Shown in pieces: positions 26,804-34,721 of a stretch of DNA of 38,865 bases. Source of the DNA: Phycisphaerales bacterium (GTDB taxonomy: Bacteria > Planctomycetota > Phycisphaerae > Phycisphaerales > SM1A02). The translations under genes and the position numbers were made by a program. The stretch lies in NCBI GenBank assembly GCA_009691725.1, contig SIAP01000021.1, positions 1 to 38,865 of the forward strand. Reading direction: 5' to 3'. The notes under the pieces were generated by a model, which saw only the letters and a program-made list of their open reading frames with translations, searched no databases and was not told where the DNA came from. Numbering within the stretch: position 1 is the first letter of the stretch; each line of letters opens with the position of its first letter.

Positions 26804-26843
26804 GTTTCGCGAAGTTTCACGAAGTTTCGCGAAGTTTCTAGTA
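26804..26843. repeat. 10-bp tandem repeat after the stop of paralogue A
   Basis: Three and a half units of gtttcgcgaa (one copy reads gtttcacgaa) start right after the TAA at 26801-26803. Each unit is about one helical turn and includes a TTCGCGAA or TTCACGAA core that is wholly or nearly palindromic. A single degraded copy (gtttcacgga) follows the stop of paralogue B at 29144. Confidence 0.85.
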
Positions 26844-26867
26844 TCGATCGGTTTTCCTAGCACGAAC

Positions 26868-26898
26868 CCCCCTCGGCCGAAAGGTCGAGGGGGTTTTC
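26868..26898 (+). terminator. rho-independent terminator of paralogue A
   Basis: An 11-bp stem, CCCCCTCGGCC / GGTCGAGGGGG (one G-U), closed by a GAAA tetraloop at 26879-26882, is followed by TTTTCCTTT. It lies 64 bases after the stop and is a strong intrinsic terminator. Confidence 0.9.
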
Positions 26899-27056
26899 CT
26901 TTGGGGGGATCGGGATCTCTGTGTGCGATTGCAGAGCCGAAGTGAGGCTTCCGTCCCGTCAATTCGGGGGCAAAAACCGGAGGATGTTTTGGAGTTCTGC
27001 GCTGCGGGGTTATGTTCCATTGCATCCCAGTCACAATTCAAATGGAGAAACCCCAC
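26899..27056. other. spacer between the two secreted paralogues
   Basis: This stretch follows the terminator and precedes the ATG at 27057. It should hold the promoter for paralogue B; the ribosome site TGGAGAA (27043-27049) is visible. It includes 'tgtgcgattgca', which recurs just before the terminator of paralogue B. No gene is supported. Confidence 0.4.
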
Positions 27057-29144
27057 ATGCGGCTACTGAACCGTCGGTCCTTTGCGCTCGTCTTGCCGGT
27101 CATCGGCGTCGTTGGCGCATCTTTTATTCTTGGTTCAAGCGCCATGGGGCAGTGCGATGTGACGCCACCACCCGGATCAATCATCTCTCCAGACGGCTGC
27201 GGCATCTCGCCCGATGTGAACGGCGGATGCAATCTGACACCCGCTGCATTCACAGATCTTGGGTCGATCGCCAGTGGAGGCGTCATGTATGTCGCGGGTC
27301 GAATGGGAACCTTTGTTCCACCAGGCGGAACAGCAGGAAACACTTCTCGCGATCTCGACTGGTACCTGGTGACCGCGCCAGCTGGAACATTGTTGGTTTC
27401 ACTCTCCACCGCCAATTCAACGAGCACTGCGCAGATGGGAAACTCGGTCATCTTCATCAAGGCGCAGGTCGATGTTGCAAACCCATGCCTTGGCGACTTT
27501 GATGTTGGCGTGCAAAGCGCGCTCTGCCCACATGTTCAATCAGTGACCTCCGGTGCGGGAACGCATCTCGTCGTCGTCACAGTTCCATTCGAAACGACCG
27601 CGACCGCGCCGGTGTATTCGTGCGGCGCATACTTGATGACACTCACCCACACGCCGCTTTCGTATGAGATTTGCGGGACGTCAACTGCGTCATGCACCGA
27701 AGTCCATGCGACGGGTGGATGCAATCTTCCAGCCTGCTGCGATGCGGTCTGTGGATTCAACCCACTCTGCTGCGATGTTGGATGGGATGCAGGCTGCGTC
27801 GATTCAGCTGTGACCACCTGCGGATTGTTCTTGTACAGCTGTGCTCCAGTTGCTGGCGCACCTGCCAACGACTGCGTTACTTCATCCCAGTTGATCACCA
27901 TCGGTCAGTCCAATGTGGTCGCAGAAAACCTTTTGGCCAGCACCGACGGTCCTGGCCCAGCGGTCGGACTCTGTGCAGCCGCGATCGGAAAGGATCTCTG
28001 GTACACGATCAAAGCCCCAGCCAATGGTGCTCTGACGATTACCACCTGTGTTGGTGGTGACGCGACGACTGATTCAGTCATCGAGTTGTACGGACTGGGC
28101 GTTGATCCAATCGTGACTTCAACACGTGCACAGGCTCTTCCAGACATGTTCATCGGATGCATCGATGACTCGTGCCCGGATGCAACCGGAGCGGTGATCG
28201 TGGGCGGTCCAACGGTGGTGACGCTCATCGACGCAGTTGCCGATGAGTACTACCTCATTCGCATTGGTGGCTGGTATGACGCTGCCGCGGGCGGTCAAGA
28301 GACGGCAGACACCTTTGTTCTGACGATTGTCACCTCCTTCGAGTATGTCGCCTTCACCACGGGTCCACAGAATCCCGTGACTGCGATTGCCACTGGCGTT
28401 CTGACCAATCTGGGATTGAGCTCTGGATGCATCGCGGCGACAAGTCAACAGCGTTGGCTTGCTCAACCATTTACGGTGCCAGCGTCTGCAACTGGATGGG
28501 ACATCTCTCGCATGACGGTCAAGGGATTTGTTCCTGCCGGCGTTACCAACACGACCATGAATTATGTCGTGTGGAGTCGCCTCGCAGGGAATCTTGCTCC
28601 CCGTGCGACAGAGCAACTCTTCGCTGGATCGGTTCCATTCCCTGCTGGGTACACGGGCGGAGGGGACAATGCGCTCCTGGCGTCTCGTGACATCGATGTG
28701 GCATTCTCATTGGCTTCAGGGAACTACTACCTGACGGCGTATGCGTCAAATCCAGCCTGCGCGACGGTCTTCTCGAACTTCGCGTGGTTTATCAGCGCGT
28801 ATGATGGGATCAATTTGATTGACGCAACCGGCGTGTTCAACTGGCGCTCCGCGTCATTCCCAACGCCAGGGTTTGTTCGTTATGTCGGACTGAATGGGGT
28901 TTACGCGGTTCAGGCTGGCGCAGATCCAAACGATCTGTACAACACCGCGTTCGATATCTTTGGTTCGCCAACACCGGGGCCATCGTGCCCAGGTGACTAC
29001 GACTCCAACGGCATTCGAAACGGAGCAGATCTCACCACGCTCCTCTCCGCATGGGGAACGCCAAGCGGTGACATCACCGGCGACGGCATGACCAACGGCG
29101 CGGATCTCACCACACTGCTCAGCGGTTGGGGCGCGTGCCCCTGA
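27057..29144 (+). CDS. secreted multi-domain protein with Cys-rich module and dockerin-like tail (paralogue B)
   Basis: 695 residues from the ATG at 27057 (MRLLNRRSFALVLPV), chosen for GGAGA at the right distance; ATG 27042 is an alternative. The signal ends at 'SSAMGQ' (about residue 32). Parts by eye: a PPC-like beta domain ('DLDWYLVTAPAGTLLVSLST', about 45-200); a Cys-rich module (about 213-263, 'NPLCCDVGWDAGCVDSA'); a second PPC-like domain ('DLWYTIKAPANGALTITTC', 270-430); an unassigned beta region; and the dockerin-like tail (about 644-695), whose second repeat is near-identical to that of paralogue A and is again flanked by Cys. It is likely an old tandem duplication of paralogue A with loss of one domain. 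Extracellular; no enzymatic motif seen. Confidence 0.85.
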   Translation: MRLLNRRSFALVLPVIGVVGASFILGSSAMGQCDVTPPPGSIISPDGCGISPDVNGGCNLTPAAFTDLGSIASGGVMYVAGRMGTFVPPGGTAGNTSRDLDWYLVTAPAGTLLVSLSTANSTSTAQMGNSVIFIKAQVDVANPCLGDFDVGVQSALCPHVQSVTSGAGTHLVVVTVPFETTATAPVYSCGAYLMTLTHTPLSYEICGTSTASCTEVHATGGCNLPACCDAVCGFNPLCCDVGWDAGCVDSAVTTCGLFLYSCAPVAGAPANDCVTSSQLITIGQSNVVAENLLASTDGPGPAVGLCAAAIGKDLWYTIKAPANGALTITTCVGGDATTDSVIELYGLGVDPIVTSTRAQALPDMFIGCIDDSCPDATGAVIVGGPTVVTLIDAVADEYYLIRIGGWYDAAAGGQETADTFVLTIVTSFEYVAFTTGPQNPVTAIATGVLTNLGLSSGCIAATSQQRWLAQPFTVPASATGWDISRMTVKGFVPAGVTNTTMNYVVWSRLAGNLAPRATEQLFAGSVPFPAGYTGGGDNALLASRDIDVAFSLASGNYYLTAYASNPACATVFSNFAWFISAYDGINLIDATGVFNWRSASFPTPGFVRYVGLNGVYAVQAGADPNDLYNTAFDIFGSPTPGPSCPGDYDSNGIRNGADLTTLLSAWGTPSGDITGDGMTNGADLTTLLSGWGACP

Positions 29145-29177
29145 GTTTCACGGAAGATTGACTTTGTGCGATTGCAA

Positions 29178-29207
29178 CCCCCTCGGCCGAAATGCCGGGG
29201 GGGTTTT
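29178..29207 (+). terminator. rho-independent terminator of paralogue B
   Basis: A 10-bp stem, CCCCCTCGGC / GCCGGGGGGG (one T-G), with loop CGAAAT, is followed by TTTT. The left arm and loop start are identical to the terminator of paralogue A (CCCCCTCGGCCGAAA), consistent with duplication of the whole transcription unit. It ends 54 bases before the efflux adaptor start, so the adaptor operon needs its own promoter or read-through. Confidence 0.9.
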
Positions 29208-29260
29208 CATTGAGCGAGTACCCTTCACATCCCCCGACGCACAGGGGGAAGGAGCCTTGC

Positions 29261-30598
29261 GTGTCAAAGAAGAATGTTGCCTTTCTCATCCTCTTTATTT
29301 TGGTGCTCGCTGGGGTCTTCGGCGGGCAGTACATCGTGGCCACCATCAGCGACTTCGGTCGTCCAACTGGATTGGAATCGCGTTGGGCTGTTGTTCAGCA
29401 AGGATCGCTGCATGAGACTGTTTCAGCTCCTGGCATCGTTGAACCCGTGAGCAAGGTCGAGATTTCGGCGCAGGTTTCCGCGCGCATCATGGCGCTGCCG
29501 TTTCGAGAGGGGGACACAGTCAAGAAGGGCGACATGGTTGTTCAGTTGGATGATCGAAACCTCAAGGCGGTCTTGGAGTCCACCATCGCCCGTCGCGATG
29601 CCGAGCGCGCACGACTTGAAGCGGAGAATGCACGCATCGCAGGGCCGCTGCAGTCGCTGGAAAATACGAAACGAAATCTGGCTCGGCAGACAAAGCTCTT
29701 CGAGACAGGAGATGTTTCGAGGCAGGCTCTCGAAGATGCCCAAGTGAGGGTGGATGAACTGGTCGCCACGATCGCGGCGACACGCAAGAACATCGGCGCG
29801 CTCGAGAGTTCGCTCGCCGCTGGTGAAGCAGAGATTGAACGAGTTCGCCAGGAGATGTCCTACGCGACGATGCGCGCACCGATTGATGGCGCAATCACCA
29901 GACTCAACGCCGAGGTTGGGGAACTCGTGGTGGTTGGAACGATGAACAATGCGGGGACGGTGATCATGACGATCGCGGACTTGGGTCGCATGCGGGTGCG
30001 CAGTCAGGTCTCGGAGTCTGACATCGCCAAGGTGCAGGAGGGTCAACCCGCGGAGATCTTCATCAACGCCTTTCCTGGTCGTGTGTTTCGTGGAGTGGTC
30101 GAAGAGGTTGCGCTGCAGCGAACTGCGATTGGACAATCCGTCTCGGCAAGCGCGACGCAAGGGGCCGGCACGTTCAAAGTGGATGTGTCAATCGATTCCG
30201 AGGGCATGCGCATCTTTTCTGGACTGGCAGCGAATGTCGATGTGGCCATCAAAGAACACCGCGGAACGCTCGTGCCAACGCAAGCGGTGGTGGAACGCAA
30301 GCGAGACGAACTTCCGCAGGCCCTCGCGGATTCGCCGCTCTTCAAGAAGGGTCAACGAGTTGTCCCGATTGTGTTCTGTGTGAAGGATGGCGTGGCGATT
30401 GCGACGGCAGTTCGATTGGGTTCGAGCAGCCTGACCGAAACGATCATCGAAGAAGGGATCGGCATTGGCGAGAGCGTGGTGATCGGTCCCTACAAGACGC
30501 TCGATCAACTGAAGGGTGGAGAGTCGCTTCGTGCGCAGGAGGTTCCTGCGGGAGCCGCGAGCAAACCCGACGGCGTGTCGGTCAAGTTTTCTGGATGA
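29261..30598 (+). CDS. HlyD/MacA-family periplasmic adaptor of an efflux system
   Basis: 445 residues from the GTG at 29261, with AAGGAG (29249-29254) at a good distance. One N-terminal membrane segment ('VAFLILFILVLAGVFGG') anchors it. The adaptor order follows: 'SAPGIVEPVSKVEISAQVSA' opens the lipoyl half, a long alpha-hairpin about residues 100-200 ('ARRDAERARLEAENARIA', 'RKNIGALESSLAAGEAEIE'), the second lipoyl half ('MRAPIDGAITRLNAEVGELV'), a beta-barrel, and a membrane-proximal domain. MacA-type adaptors link an ABC permease in the inner membrane to a TolC duct. It is the first gene of a four-gene operon with the ATPase 6 bases downstream. Substrate unknown. Confidence 0.92.
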   Translation: MSKKNVAFLILFILVLAGVFGGQYIVATISDFGRPTGLESRWAVVQQGSLHETVSAPGIVEPVSKVEISAQVSARIMALPFREGDTVKKGDMVVQLDDRNLKAVLESTIARRDAERARLEAENARIAGPLQSLENTKRNLARQTKLFETGDVSRQALEDAQVRVDELVATIAATRKNIGALESSLAAGEAEIERVRQEMSYATMRAPIDGAITRLNAEVGELVVVGTMNNAGTVIMTIADLGRMRVRSQVSESDIAKVQEGQPAEIFINAFPGRVFRGVVEEVALQRTAIGQSVSASATQGAGTFKVDVSIDSEGMRIFSGLAANVDVAIKEHRGTLVPTQAVVERKRDELPQALADSPLFKKGQRVVPIVFCVKDGVAIATAVRLGSSSLTETIIEEGIGIGESVVIGPYKTLDQLKGGESLRAQEVPAGAASKPDGVSVKFSG

Positions 30599-30604
30599 TG
30601 TCGC

Positions 30605-31318
30605 ATGATCCGAGTTCGAAGCCTCCGCAAGATTTACAAAGTTGGGGAAGAGGAGATTCACGCGCTGCGCGGTGTTGATCTCGACATCGGCAAGAACGAG
30701 ATTGTTGCAGTGATGGGCGCGTCAGGATCTGGCAAGAGCACGCTCATGAACATCATTGGCTGCTTGGATCAGCCGACGGACGGCACATACGAGTTGGATG
30801 GTTCGCGCGTTGCCCAGATGTCGGCGGCATCGCTCGCAACCGTTCGCAACGAAAAGATCGGCTTCGTGTTTCAGTCATTCGAGTTGCTGGCTCGGCAGAC
30901 TGCACTCGAAAATGTGGAGTTGCCGTTGATTTACTCGCGAGAAGCGGGGCTGACCACACAAGAGCGCAAGCGTCGCGCCCTGAACGCCCTCGACCGAGTG
31001 CGTCTCTCTGATCGTGTCACACACCGTCCAAACCAGTTGTCTGGTGGTCAGAAGCAACGCGTGGCGATCGCACGGGCGATCTTGAATCATCCCTCCATCC
31101 TCATGGCGGATGAGCCCACAGGGAATCTCGATTCGGTCACCACGCGTGAAGTGATGGAGATTTTTCGACAGCTGCACGCCGAAGGCCAGACTGTCTTGAT
31201 CGTCACACACGAAAATGATGTCGCGTCGTACTGTCAGCGCGTGATTCGACTTCGTGACGGCCTGGTGTTGAGTGACTTGCCCATTTCCGAAGATCGTGCG
31301 GCGCAGAGACTCGCATGA
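30605..31318 (+). CDS. ABC transporter ATP-binding protein (MacB/LolD type)
   Basis: 237 residues. Walker A 'GASGSGKST' (38-46), Q-loop '[18 protein letters not shown]', signature 'LSGGQKQR' (145-152), Walker B '[13 protein letters not shown]' (165-177) and H-loop His202 are all present, so it should be active. The '[16 protein letters not shown]' segment is typical of the MacB/LolD/FtsE branch. It powers the permease encoded next (ATGA overlap) for export or envelope extraction. In MacB itself, ATPase and permease are fused; here they are separate chains, as in many Gram-negative and Gram-positive versions. Confidence 0.95.
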   Translation: MIRVRSLRKIYKVGEEEIHALRGVDLDIGKNEIVAVMGASGSGKSTLMNIIGCLDQPTDGTYELDGSRVAQMSAASLATVRNEKIGFVFQSFELLARQTALENVELPLIYSREAGLTTQERKRRALNALDRVRLSDRVTHRPNQLSGGQKQRVAIARAILNHPSILMADEPTGNLDSVTTREVMEIFRQLHAEGQTVLIVTHENDVASYCQRVIRLRDGLVLSDLPISEDRAAQRLA

Positions 31319-32559
31319 TCTTGAGCCCATACTTTTACTTGCAGGCGATCAAGTTGGCTCTCAGCCAGATTTGGGCCAATCGCAAGCGGAGTCTGTTGAC
31401 TGCGCTGGGGATCATCGTGGGTGTCGCCAGCACCACGAGTGTGATCGCGGCGTTGAGCGGGCTGAAGACCAACGTTCTCACCGAGTTCGAGTCCTTTGGA
31501 GCGAATCGAATCTTTGTCTTCCCAAATCGTCCCGATGACAAGCCGAGGAATCTCTATCCCTTCGACAAGATTCGCATCAAACCGTGGGAGGTGCTCGAGA
31601 TTCAGAAGTCGTGCCCGTCGCTTCGGGCAATCACACCGATCACCGAGTTCGGTGTGACTGTGGCGAGCGACCAAAAGGAAATCGAGGGGGTGACCGTCGT
31701 GGGAATCTGGCCGGACTGGCATGCAGCCGAGAATCGAAAGGTCATTGATGGTCGCATGTTCAGTCTTGTGGACGAAGGGAGCGAACGGCAGGTGTGTCTA
31801 CTCAACGAGGCGGCCGTCGTTGAGATGCGGTTGCCGGAGAGCGGGGTGGGGAGTCATATCTTGGTGGATGGCCGGCGATTTCTGGTGGTTGGAATCGTGG
31901 AGACCATTCAGTCGAAGATGTTTGGCTTCGGCGGAGACACATCCGAGATCTTCATTCCGTTTTCGTTGGCAGTGAAGTTGCAGGGGGGCAGCGGGTTCAT
32001 CCGAGTCACCGCGCTGGCAAAGACCACCGAACTCTCCGATGAAGCGCAGTCCGAAGTCACGCGAACGATGCGACGCATTCGCGGTATCCAGCCGGGAGAT
32101 CCAGACACATTTCAAGTCGAGGCCATCGATCGTTTCATCGGTCAGTTCAAGACCGTCGCGACGGGGATCACAGCGATTGCTGCCGGGATTGTCGGGATCA
32201 GTTTGCTGGTTGGCGGCATTGGAATCATGAACATCATGCTCGTGTCCGTGTCGGAACGCACCCGCGAGATCGGACTGCGAAAGGCCGTCGGCGCAACGCC
32301 GGGAGCGATCATGATGCAATTCCTGTTGGAGGCGATGGTGCTGTGTCTGGCTGGTGGACTCGTTGGTGTGGTCGTTGGAAAACTATTCGCGATTGGATTG
32401 ACTTTCATTCCAGGCGCTGGGCTCGAGCACGCAGATGTGCCGCTGTGGGCAGTGCTGATGAGTTTCGCATTCAGCGCAGCGGTTGGGCTTGGCTTTGGAT
32501 TCTTCCCAGCGCTCAAGGCAGCACAACTCGATCCAATTGAGGCACTGAGACATGAATAG
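31315..32559 (+). CDS. ABC transporter permease, MacB/FtsX type
   Basis: 414 residues. The start ATG overlaps the ATPase stop (ATGA). It has one N-terminal membrane segment ('[19 protein letters not shown]', '[15 protein letters not shown]'), a large periplasmic domain of about 220 residues typical of MacB, and three C-terminal spans ('[19 protein letters not shown]', '[20 protein letters not shown]', '[19 protein letters not shown]'). '[19 protein letters not shown]' is the cytoplasmic coupling motif of this family. The stop overlaps the outer-membrane gene by 8 bases. It uses mechanotransmission to push substrate from the periplasm through the adaptor and duct. Confidence 0.94.
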   Translation: MILSPYFYLQAIKLALSQIWANRKRSLLTALGIIVGVASTTSVIAALSGLKTNVLTEFESFGANRIFVFPNRPDDKPRNLYPFDKIRIKPWEVLEIQKSCPSLRAITPITEFGVTVASDQKEIEGVTVVGIWPDWHAAENRKVIDGRMFSLVDEGSERQVCLLNEAAVVEMRLPESGVGSHILVDGRRFLVVGIVETIQSKMFGFGGDTSEIFIPFSLAVKLQGGSGFIRVTALAKTTELSDEAQSEVTRTMRRIRGIQPGDPDTFQVEAIDRFIGQFKTVATGITAIAAGIVGISLLVGGIGIMNIMLVSVSERTREIGLRKAVGATPGAIMMQFLLEAMVLCLAGGLVGVVVGKLFAIGLTFIPGAGLEHADVPLWAVLMSFAFSAAVGLGFGFFPALKAAQLDPIEALRHE

Positions 32560-34210
32560 CGTCCCTGCATACATGGTGTTTCGACTCGTGGGGATGATCG
32601 TCGTGTGCGGCGCGCTCGCTGGTTGCCAGAACGAGCTGTTTTCTCGCGACGAGGAGATCGGTGGTCCGTTGACGAGCACTTCAGAGGTTGCCCCATTCGA
32701 TCCCGCGAAGGAATCCAATGTTGCCCCTCAATCACTTGATGATGCGATGGAGGAGGCGAAAGCCAAGGGGTTCACTCCGCCGAGTTATCCAGTCAAGACA
32801 TCGATCACCGTGGCAGATGTTCGCGCGATGGCGCTCGCCAATAATCTGGATCTGCGAGTGGCTCAATTCGATCCCGCCGTTGGTGTGACGCGCATCGACG
32901 AAGAGCTTGCAAAGTTTGAAGCGGTACTGAACGCGTCCTACACCAAGAACACGACCGGTCTGCTGACGCAACTCGAAGAGGGTGTCTCGACGGACACCAG
33001 CAATGCCAACATTGGGGTGAGCGTTCCACTCGCCACGGGAGGCACGATCTCGACGGGAACACTCATCAATCAGAGTGATGATGGCGGTCTCGACATCCCT
33101 GGGTTTGAGCCCTACGAGGCGGGGTTGCAATTCTCGATTTCGCAACCACTGCTGCGCGGTGCGTGGATCGGTACGAACACCGCATCCATCCGCATTGCGA
33201 AGTACCAGGGGCGAATGATCGACGCGCGTACCAAGTTGCAGACGATCCGAATTCTCGCCGATGCCGAAAAGGCATATTGGAATCTCTACCGTGCGGCAAG
33301 ACAATTGGATGTACGAGTTCGTCAGCACGAAGTCGCGCAAACGCAATTGGAACAGGCGCAGCGTCGCGTGGCGCAGGGGCTCGCACCAGAGATAGAAGTG
33401 ATGCGCGCCCAAAGTGGACTCGGCACGACGATCGAGCAGGTGATCGTTGCGGACAATGTCCTGCGGCTGCGGCAGCGCGACATGAAACGGTTCATGAATG
33501 ATCCGCGATTTCCAGTTGAGAGCCAAACGGCACTCAACACGGCGACCGATCCCAGTCCGGTCAATCTGCAGTTCGATGATCAGCGACTGCTTGACGAAGC
33601 GATGGCCGGGCGCATGGAATTGCTCGAACTCGAATTGCAATTGCTCGTCGATGCGGAAGAAGTTGGTCTGGCGCGCAATGCAGCGTTGCCAAACTTTGTT
33701 GTGTCGTATCAGTATCAGTACCTCGGCGACAGCACTTCGGTTGGATCGGCGTATGCGGCGCTCGGTGACGGAGATGGATACAACCTCACTGTCACTGCGT
33801 CGGTGCCGCTTGGGAATGAGGCCGCCAAGGCGCGCATCAGCAGATCGATCCTGACGAGACTGCAACGACTTGGCACACGCGAGGCGCGGCGACAGTCGAT
33901 TACGCAAGAAGTGTTGAATGCGGCGGACACCGTTGAGAACACATGGCGGCGAATTCTCGCGGCGCGGTTCGAGGCGGTGTTGGCGGGAAGAACGCTTGCC
34001 GGGGAGCGGCGTCAATTTGATGTCGGTGTGCGCACGAGCACCGATGTGCTTGATGCATCTGCGCGACTGGCGGATGCGCAGAGCCGCGAAGTCGATGCGT
34101 TGTCTGGTTACCAGATTGCGCTCATCGATCTTGCGTTTGCGACGGGCACGACGCTGGGAAGTTCAGGCATCGTGTTGCCTGACTCGATCGATCCAGCATC
34201 GGTGCGTTGA
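32552..34210 (+). CDS. TolC-family outer-membrane efflux lipoprotein
   Basis: 552 residues. The lipobox 'GALAGC' follows a hydrophobic segment (Cys near residue 28), so it is probably lipidated, as many OEP proteins are. Two OEP repeats are visible: 'TVADVRAMALANNLDLRVAQ' with 'AKFEAVLNASYTKN', and later 'EEVGLARNAALPNFVVSYQY' with 'NAADTVENTWRRILAARFEA'. The beta-barrel strand segments contain 'GGLDIPGFEPYEAGLQFSIS'. It forms the outer-membrane duct for the adaptor-permease pair. It ends the operon; the repeat array at 34225-34306 follows. Confidence 0.93.
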   Translation: MNSVPAYMVFRLVGMIVVCGALAGCQNELFSRDEEIGGPLTSTSEVAPFDPAKESNVAPQSLDDAMEEAKAKGFTPPSYPVKTSITVADVRAMALANNLDLRVAQFDPAVGVTRIDEELAKFEAVLNASYTKNTTGLLTQLEEGVSTDTSNANIGVSVPLATGGTISTGTLINQSDDGGLDIPGFEPYEAGLQFSISQPLLRGAWIGTNTASIRIAKYQGRMIDARTKLQTIRILADAEKAYWNLYRAARQLDVRVRQHEVAQTQLEQAQRRVAQGLAPEIEVMRAQSGLGTTIEQVIVADNVLRLRQRDMKRFMNDPRFPVESQTALNTATDPSPVNLQFDDQRLLDEAMAGRMELLELELQLLVDAEEVGLARNAALPNFVVSYQYQYLGDSTSVGSAYAALGDGDGYNLTVTASVPLGNEAAKARISRSILTRLQRLGTREARRQSITQEVLNAADTVENTWRRILAARFEAVLAGRTLAGERRQFDVGVRTSTDVLDASARLADAQSREVDALSGYQIALIDLAFATGTTLGSSGIVLPDSIDPASVR

Positions 34211-34224
34211 TCGATAATCCCAAT

Positions 34225-34306
34225 CAGGGCGCGAAGGCGCCCGTAAAACCAGAACAGCGAGCGAAGGCGAGCGTGAAACCAGCGGGCGCGAAGGCGCCCG
34301 TGAAAA
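34225..34306. repeat. imperfect repeat of hairpin units beside ssrA
   Basis: Three units share a core gcgaagg(c/g) at 34231, 34261 and 34288 (spacing 30 and 27) and a tail ccgt(a/g)aaa or gcgtgaaa. The outer units contain the inverted repeat GGGCGC-GAAG-GCGCCC; the middle one has GCGAGC-GAAG-GCGAGC, which is a direct, not inverted, repeat. They lie between the TolC stop and the 3' end of ssrA and could terminate either transcript, though no T-run follows on the plus strand. Confidence 0.75.
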
Positions 34307-34655
34307 TGGAGCCGAGGGGAGTTGAACCCCTGTGCCGATCCAGATGAAAAGCCGCATCTACGCGTGTAGCCGTCCATTCCATCTCGGTCTGCGCTCCGCT
34401 GGACGGCGTCGTGCAGCAGACCTTGGCACGCAGTTTTCTCGTTCCTCTGCGGCGTGCCAGCCCTTTGGAACCAGCCTGATTTGTGTCGGCCCCTCGCCTC
34501 ATCAGGCGTCAGACGAGGTAACCGCGCAGCCTAATTAGGCTGCGAGTGCGTACTGCGTGTTTGCAGACGTGTTTTGCATCCTTTTTACGTGGCCGGGATG
34601 CTCCACGACGCGCGACGACAGACCATGGCTGGCCGGTCGAAGCCAATTCGGCCCC
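34307..34655 (-). ncRNA. ssrA: transfer-messenger RNA (tmRNA)
   Basis: The minus strand begins GGGGCCGAATTGGCTTCGAC, the standard tmRNA 5' end, and finishes with a T-arm (AGGGG-TTCAACT-CCCCT) and CGGCTCCA. The first seven bases pair with CGGCTCC near the 3' end (one G-U), giving the tRNA-like acceptor; CCA is not encoded. A tag frame follows the likely resume codon GCA at 34562-34564: A-N-T-Q-Y-A-L-A-A then TAA at 34535-34537. The stop lies in a perfect hairpin, GCAGCCTAATTAGGCTGC. The tag's YALAA end is the degron that proteases read. It rescues stalled ribosomes with SmpB. Length is 349 bases, within the usual range. Confidence 0.95.
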
Positions 34656-34721
34656 GATTGTCAAAGAACATCCAACACTCTACCGTCGATCGACCAATGA
34701 TGCGACTTATACTCGCGTTTT
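34656..34721. promoter_or_regulatory. divergent promoter region of ssrA and the msr fusion gene
   Basis: 66 bases lie between the tmRNA 5' end and the msr start codon. On the plus strand a TATACT at 34708-34713 looks like a -10 for the msr gene; the matching -35 is weak. For ssrA I see no confident -10 at the right distance. Confidence 0.35.

Noticed and set aside
32732..34015. A 427-codon minus-strand frame opposite the TolC-family gene
   Set aside because: Arg/His-rich, no domain, fully covered by a clear OEP-family gene on the other strand.
34300..34345. A stand-alone tRNA on the minus strand (T-arm and acceptor end)
   Set aside because: The 5' half that pairs with this acceptor is about 300 bases away with a tag frame in between, so it is the 3' end of tmRNA.
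34656..34668. TTGACA next to the tmRNA 5' end as a -35 box
   Set aside because: It lies at -2 to -7 relative to the mature RNA start, too close to act as a -35 for it.
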